A stretch of 64,000 bases of DNA from Doris montereyensis. Taxonomy: Eukaryota; Mollusca; Gastropoda; Nudibranchia; Dorididae. The stretch is taken from assembly GCA_037039925.1 (NCBI GenBank), contig JAXRKP010000997.1, forward strand, positions 97,501-161,500, given 5' to 3'. Shown one piece after another: positions 60,200 to 64,000 of the stretch. Numbering within the stretch: position 1 is the stretch's first letter; each line of letters begins with the position of its first letter. The position numbers were made by a program, and so were the translations under genes. The notes beneath the pieces were generated by a model, which was given only the letters and a program-made list of their open reading frames with translations, was not told the DNA's origin and ran no database searches.

Positions 60200-63100
60200 A
60201 ACACCTTACGCTAGTTAATTGAAGTTATCTTTGCAGTTAACGATTAAATGAAATTTTATTTGAACTAAAATTTAATATTCTGCACTATAAATGAAGGTTT
60301 TTGACAATTAGCAAGTGATTTTTCTGTGAAGAATTGTATTTACTGAGCGTATAGAAGTACATGAGTGGACAGAAAAGAAGAACAAAATTCATTTACTTTA
60401 GCCCACAATTTCTATTTGTTAGTTTTAGTGTTGTTGTTAGTAGAAATGTTAGGAATAGACATTACCAAGTTTTTGTGGCTAATGCAGGAAGGCAAGTATG
60501 AATTATTGAAATTGTGGATGTTCTGTCTCTAACGTTTAATAGTGAAATATATATATTTATGCTATTGAGCAGATAGCATCTCGTTGCAGTTATAGGCTAA
60601 GTGACAAACTCTCTATGTCCATTCACATCCCAGGAAGCTCTCCTTTCCAAAGAATTTCTGTCTTCAATTCCTCCTTTTCTGCACACATCACAGCTTTTTT
60701 TTTTTTTTTCGTTTTGAATTCTCTACTCTCTGAGGATGATGATGATGATGATAGCTAATTGAAACTAGATCATTTTGATACCTGTTAATAGTCGGGGATG
60801 TAAATCTTTCAGATTTCCTCTGATTTGAGATTATTTGAGATTTTCTAGTTTTAATCATATTTTTTTCTTAAGTTTCCTTTTCTTCCCTTTTACTAAAATA
60901 CTTCTATGTTCGCTGCTATGAATAGGTGAGATGGTTTAGCACAACAGGATAAAATTCCCGACTCCCTGCCCATTGACGATTTTCATACTAATCATAAGTG
61001 AAAGCACGCTGCTTTTTTACTTTCACAACGAACTGCAATTTCCACACTGATCCGTGAGGCCCTACTACTCAAACGAGAAGATTTCAGATTTAAAAATCAA
61101 AACCTTCTTTATTTCCTGTCAGATTTTTTAGTTTGAAATCTACTAACGTATTTGTTGTGGAAATAGCCTTTCGCACAAAGGATTTTGGGATAGATTTAGA
61201 CGATGTTGAGATGCACTCACTTACCTCTTGTCTCTCTGCGGTCGTACTGTTCAGTTGTGAATGTGATCTGCGATCGATGATTTTTCCTTCTTTTATTCCA
61301 GGAAAATCGAAGCTAAGTCATTTTACATTTCCTATTGCGTTATTTGCGATTTATGTCATAATTCTATTTGTGGTTTATTGTGATTTACTAGTCTATTCTA
61401 GATCTAGAGCTAGACAAGATTAAGATCGATCTACTTGAGTGAAGTGACCTAGATTTTTATTATGATGGCTTGACAGCCCTATGCCATAGCGTTCCCTAGG
61501 CCATAGCTTGGGTTAGTAGATCAGCATATTGATCGATTTAGATCTAGCTTGTTAACAAATTAAAATTATTTCTTACTCAGCGTTCCAGCGAAATTGAGAT
61601 TTAGATCTAGATTCTAGTCGGACAGAGAGATCTTGAAAATAAGCTCACACGTTGTTGATGTAGATTCTTCTAGATTTAGATTCTAGACAGACAGACTATT
61701 TTATGATAGATCTGGATTCAATTAAGTAAGATATAGAGATATATCGATCTAAGTCTAAATGTTATCTAGAGGCCCTAGAAACTACGGGAGTAGATTTAGA
61801 TTTCGAGGTCTAGAATTTGTCGCACCCATTTTCTTCAATAACTTAAGTAAAGCTACTTGGTAGCCTAGCTACAGTTATAATAACAAGCAAATCTTCAAAA
61901 CTCTAGATCTAGGTTAAAGATAAACTAACTCCAGAATGTAGATCTAGACAATTTAACAAATTGGGGATGACCTGTCAAAAGTTAAGGTTTAATGATCGGG
62001 ACTAGTGGATGTGATTAATCTAGATCTAAGTTCGATGTCTAAGTCTAAGAACAAATTCTGGCTGTCAAGTTAAGATTGTAATGATAATTCCTTTCTAGTT
62101 ATATCAGGGAGGTTGAGACAGATGACATTGCGTGATCCTGTTATTGTGCGTGAGATTAAAAACGGTACAGGTGTTTGGTGTCTGAAAGTTTCACATTTCA
62201 GAGACTTCCAGATTTTTTTTCATTTGCTATTTACATCCCTGAATATTGTTATCAGAAAATTTTGATCATCGATAAGACTTATCCCTAGGAAGAAAATCTT
62301 GGACCTTGAATCTGCTTGTTTGATGATGTGTCATCTTGAAGGAAAATTGACATTGGAGTGGATTATGTTTTTGTATTTGATATCAGCTTCTCTCTCTGAC
62401 ACTTTCACTGCCTGCAAGCAATCATACCAATATCTTGTTACTGTTCTTTCTGCTATTTGTGTCTGTGGTATGTACTGATAATGTCACAGAGTAGCCGTTT
62501 AGTGATCACAGCGATGAATAAATGAGTTAATATCTCAATGAGCTTTATTCTCACAACTAGTGTCTGAAGGTCTGCAGGTCTTTTAATGTGAATTCTTTTA
62601 GGAATGGATAACAACTTTGAGTTTTGAGATTTCGGATTAAGTAAGGCGAGTCAACCAAATCAAAGGACCCTTAAAAATATTTTTAGTTACATTTAATTAT
62701 TGTTAGACCTACTCTACGCAGTCCATTTCTTTCCCTCCACCCCTTTCACTCTAACTGGTCTCACTCAAGTCATCGATTGACAGTGAGATCTAGACCCACA
62801 TGTCCCACCTCTTCTTGAGACTGGTAGAAGTCACTGAGTGACACACTCACCTCTTACCCCTCTCCATGGCCAACACACACTGATGTTAATATTATAACTA
62901 CATGACAGGCCAAGAGTGGCAAAGTGTTCAATACAGCAGTGAGCAGTAAGTAAGAATGCGTGTTGAGGAAGACTTGAGTTGAACATTTCTATTCCCATTA
63001 AATTATGGCCACTTGATTACTTTAAATTATGAGAATCGACTCATAGTCAACTCGTTTTATGAGTTTGAATCCAACAAGTGAGAAATTTGAATTATTGGAC

Positions 63101-63600
63101 TCCTGTCTTTGAGGTTTCCACTGTATTTGAAATCACCATCAACTTTTCTACAGTCCCATTTGTGTATTTAGTGTATCATTTAGACTTTTTTTTTGTGAGT
63201 CGTTTACTCTATCCCCTTATTGCATCGATACCTTTGTAATTTGTATACATTTCGCACCTTTAGTGTAAATGTTTGCCTTGATAGATGTGACAGAATGACC
63301 AGTGTAACACAAAGATGATGAAGTACATGAGTACAGTTGGTGAATCTGATCTAGACTGATTTAGAATCTTTGTATTCAGCCTTTATATACTTATCTAAGG
63401 ATAAGGGGAATTAAGTCTAATAATACACATACATACATATAAGATGACAACAGTTACATCACTTTTACAATATAGATTATCATTCTATTACACTCATGTT
63501 TCTTATCATCACCGTCTTTTTCTTTCTTTCTTCGTCCTTTCTGTTTTTCTTCTGACATCACATTGTGTGATGCTTGAGGTAATGCTTAGATCTGAGATCT
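60200..63600. other. Downstream of RTRAF, no gene recognised
   Basis: It contains a short GAT repeat (60736-60751) and, at 61390-62050, an unusual density of TAGATCTAGA-like words. A 96-residue frame at 61133-61423 has a hydrophobic stretch but no recognised domain, and no splice or family support. Confidence 0.5.
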
Positions 63601-63625
63601 AGATTCTAGATATTTCGTTTGTTAT

Positions 63626-63653
63626 CTGACAAAGGGCTATACCCGAAACGTCA
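63626..63653 (+). other. Hammerhead-ribozyme-like motif (degenerate)
   Basis: CTGACAAAGGGCTATACCCGAAAC has the order CUGA-N-x-A, a GGG/CCC stem and GAAAC, as in type I hammerheads carried by Penelope-like elements. The usual CUGANGA has A in place of the second G, which would remove a catalytic base. Stem III and the cleavage site are not clear. Probably a dead relic. Confidence 0.3.
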
Positions 63654-64000
63654 CATGTTTGTTTTGTCTATATTAGTGGAGTTGTCACTTATTGTCATAT
63701 TTCGCCTTTGACTTCTCTCCACTGTGGCTCCTTCGTATTATATTTTTTAGGTGGGATTGTTTTGTTCATAGAGAACAATCTGAAGATGTGAAGAAAAAAA
63801 TCTGTTTTATTTCATAATTTTCGTTGTTGATTCCTGATAATACTTAGTACTTACGTGTATTATCTTGTATATTTATCTTTGACTGTGCTGCATTTAATGT
63901 GCAATAAATGCATATAATACAAATAAAATGTTAAAACAAGTTTGTTTTTCTTTGGATTTTTCTTCTCCTTGGAGGCTAAGCGGTTGATTGATGCATAGGT

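Noticed and set aside
61133..61423. 96-residue frame with a hydrophobic segment
   Set aside because: No similarity recognised, no signal peptide pattern, composition like surrounding DNA, and no splice support.

Overview
This is a window of animal nuclear DNA, most likely from a mollusc or another lophotrochozoan. It is AT-rich, its genes are split by GT-AG introns, and it is full of non-LTR retrotransposon fragments, tRNA-derived SINEs and very long (CT)n/(GA)n microsatellites. Degenerate TCTAGATC words recur throughout. The taxon is inferred from this style and from the two conserved genes; no species is identified.

Two host genes can be read, both on the + strand. The first (about 12.3-39.2 kb) is an MCFD2-like gene: a secreted or ER-luminal protein with two EF-hands, related to the soluble subunit of the LMAN1-MCFD2 ER-to-Golgi cargo receptor. 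Exon 1 encodes a signal peptide and a His/Pro-rich linker, and exon 2 encodes EF-hand 1. Downstream lie five different candidate terminal exons (18.4, 22.3, 23.7, 30.0 and 38.2 kb). Each encodes its own complete EF-hand 2, its own C-terminal tail and stop, and has a poly(A) hexamer behind it. The tails differ sharply: a short acidic/Pro tail, a membrane anchor with a basic end, a short basic tail, a polyglutamine tail, and a long His/Gln/Glu-rich repeat tail. Four of the five have the right phase for the exon 2 donor. This alternative-last-exon array is the main discovery of the window.

The second gene (47.7-60.0 kb) is RTRAF (C14orf166/hCLE/CGI-99), an RNA-processing and RNA-transport factor of the tRNA ligase complex. 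All eight coding exons are recognisable, giving about 250 residues against 244 in human. Exon 5 carries an apparent reading-frame break, shown both by protein similarity and by splice phases.

The rest is mobile DNA. 0-5 kb holds a minus-strand EN-RT LINE with a nested LINE insertion, and a separate ORF1-like relic. 5.3-7.2 kb holds direct repeats around a (GA)n island. 7.8-10.4 kb holds a second minus-strand RT relic, possibly nested in a pogo-like element. 13.3-14.6 kb holds a dead mariner-like transposase in MCFD2 intron 1. 27-28 kb, 41.7-45.0 kb, 48.9-49.3 kb and 53.3-55.2 kb hold further copies of the first LINE. At least two tRNA-derived SINE families, a four-copy unclassified repeat and a TTAA-flanked piggyBac-like MITE lie in introns. 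The last 3.5 kb holds no recognised gene.
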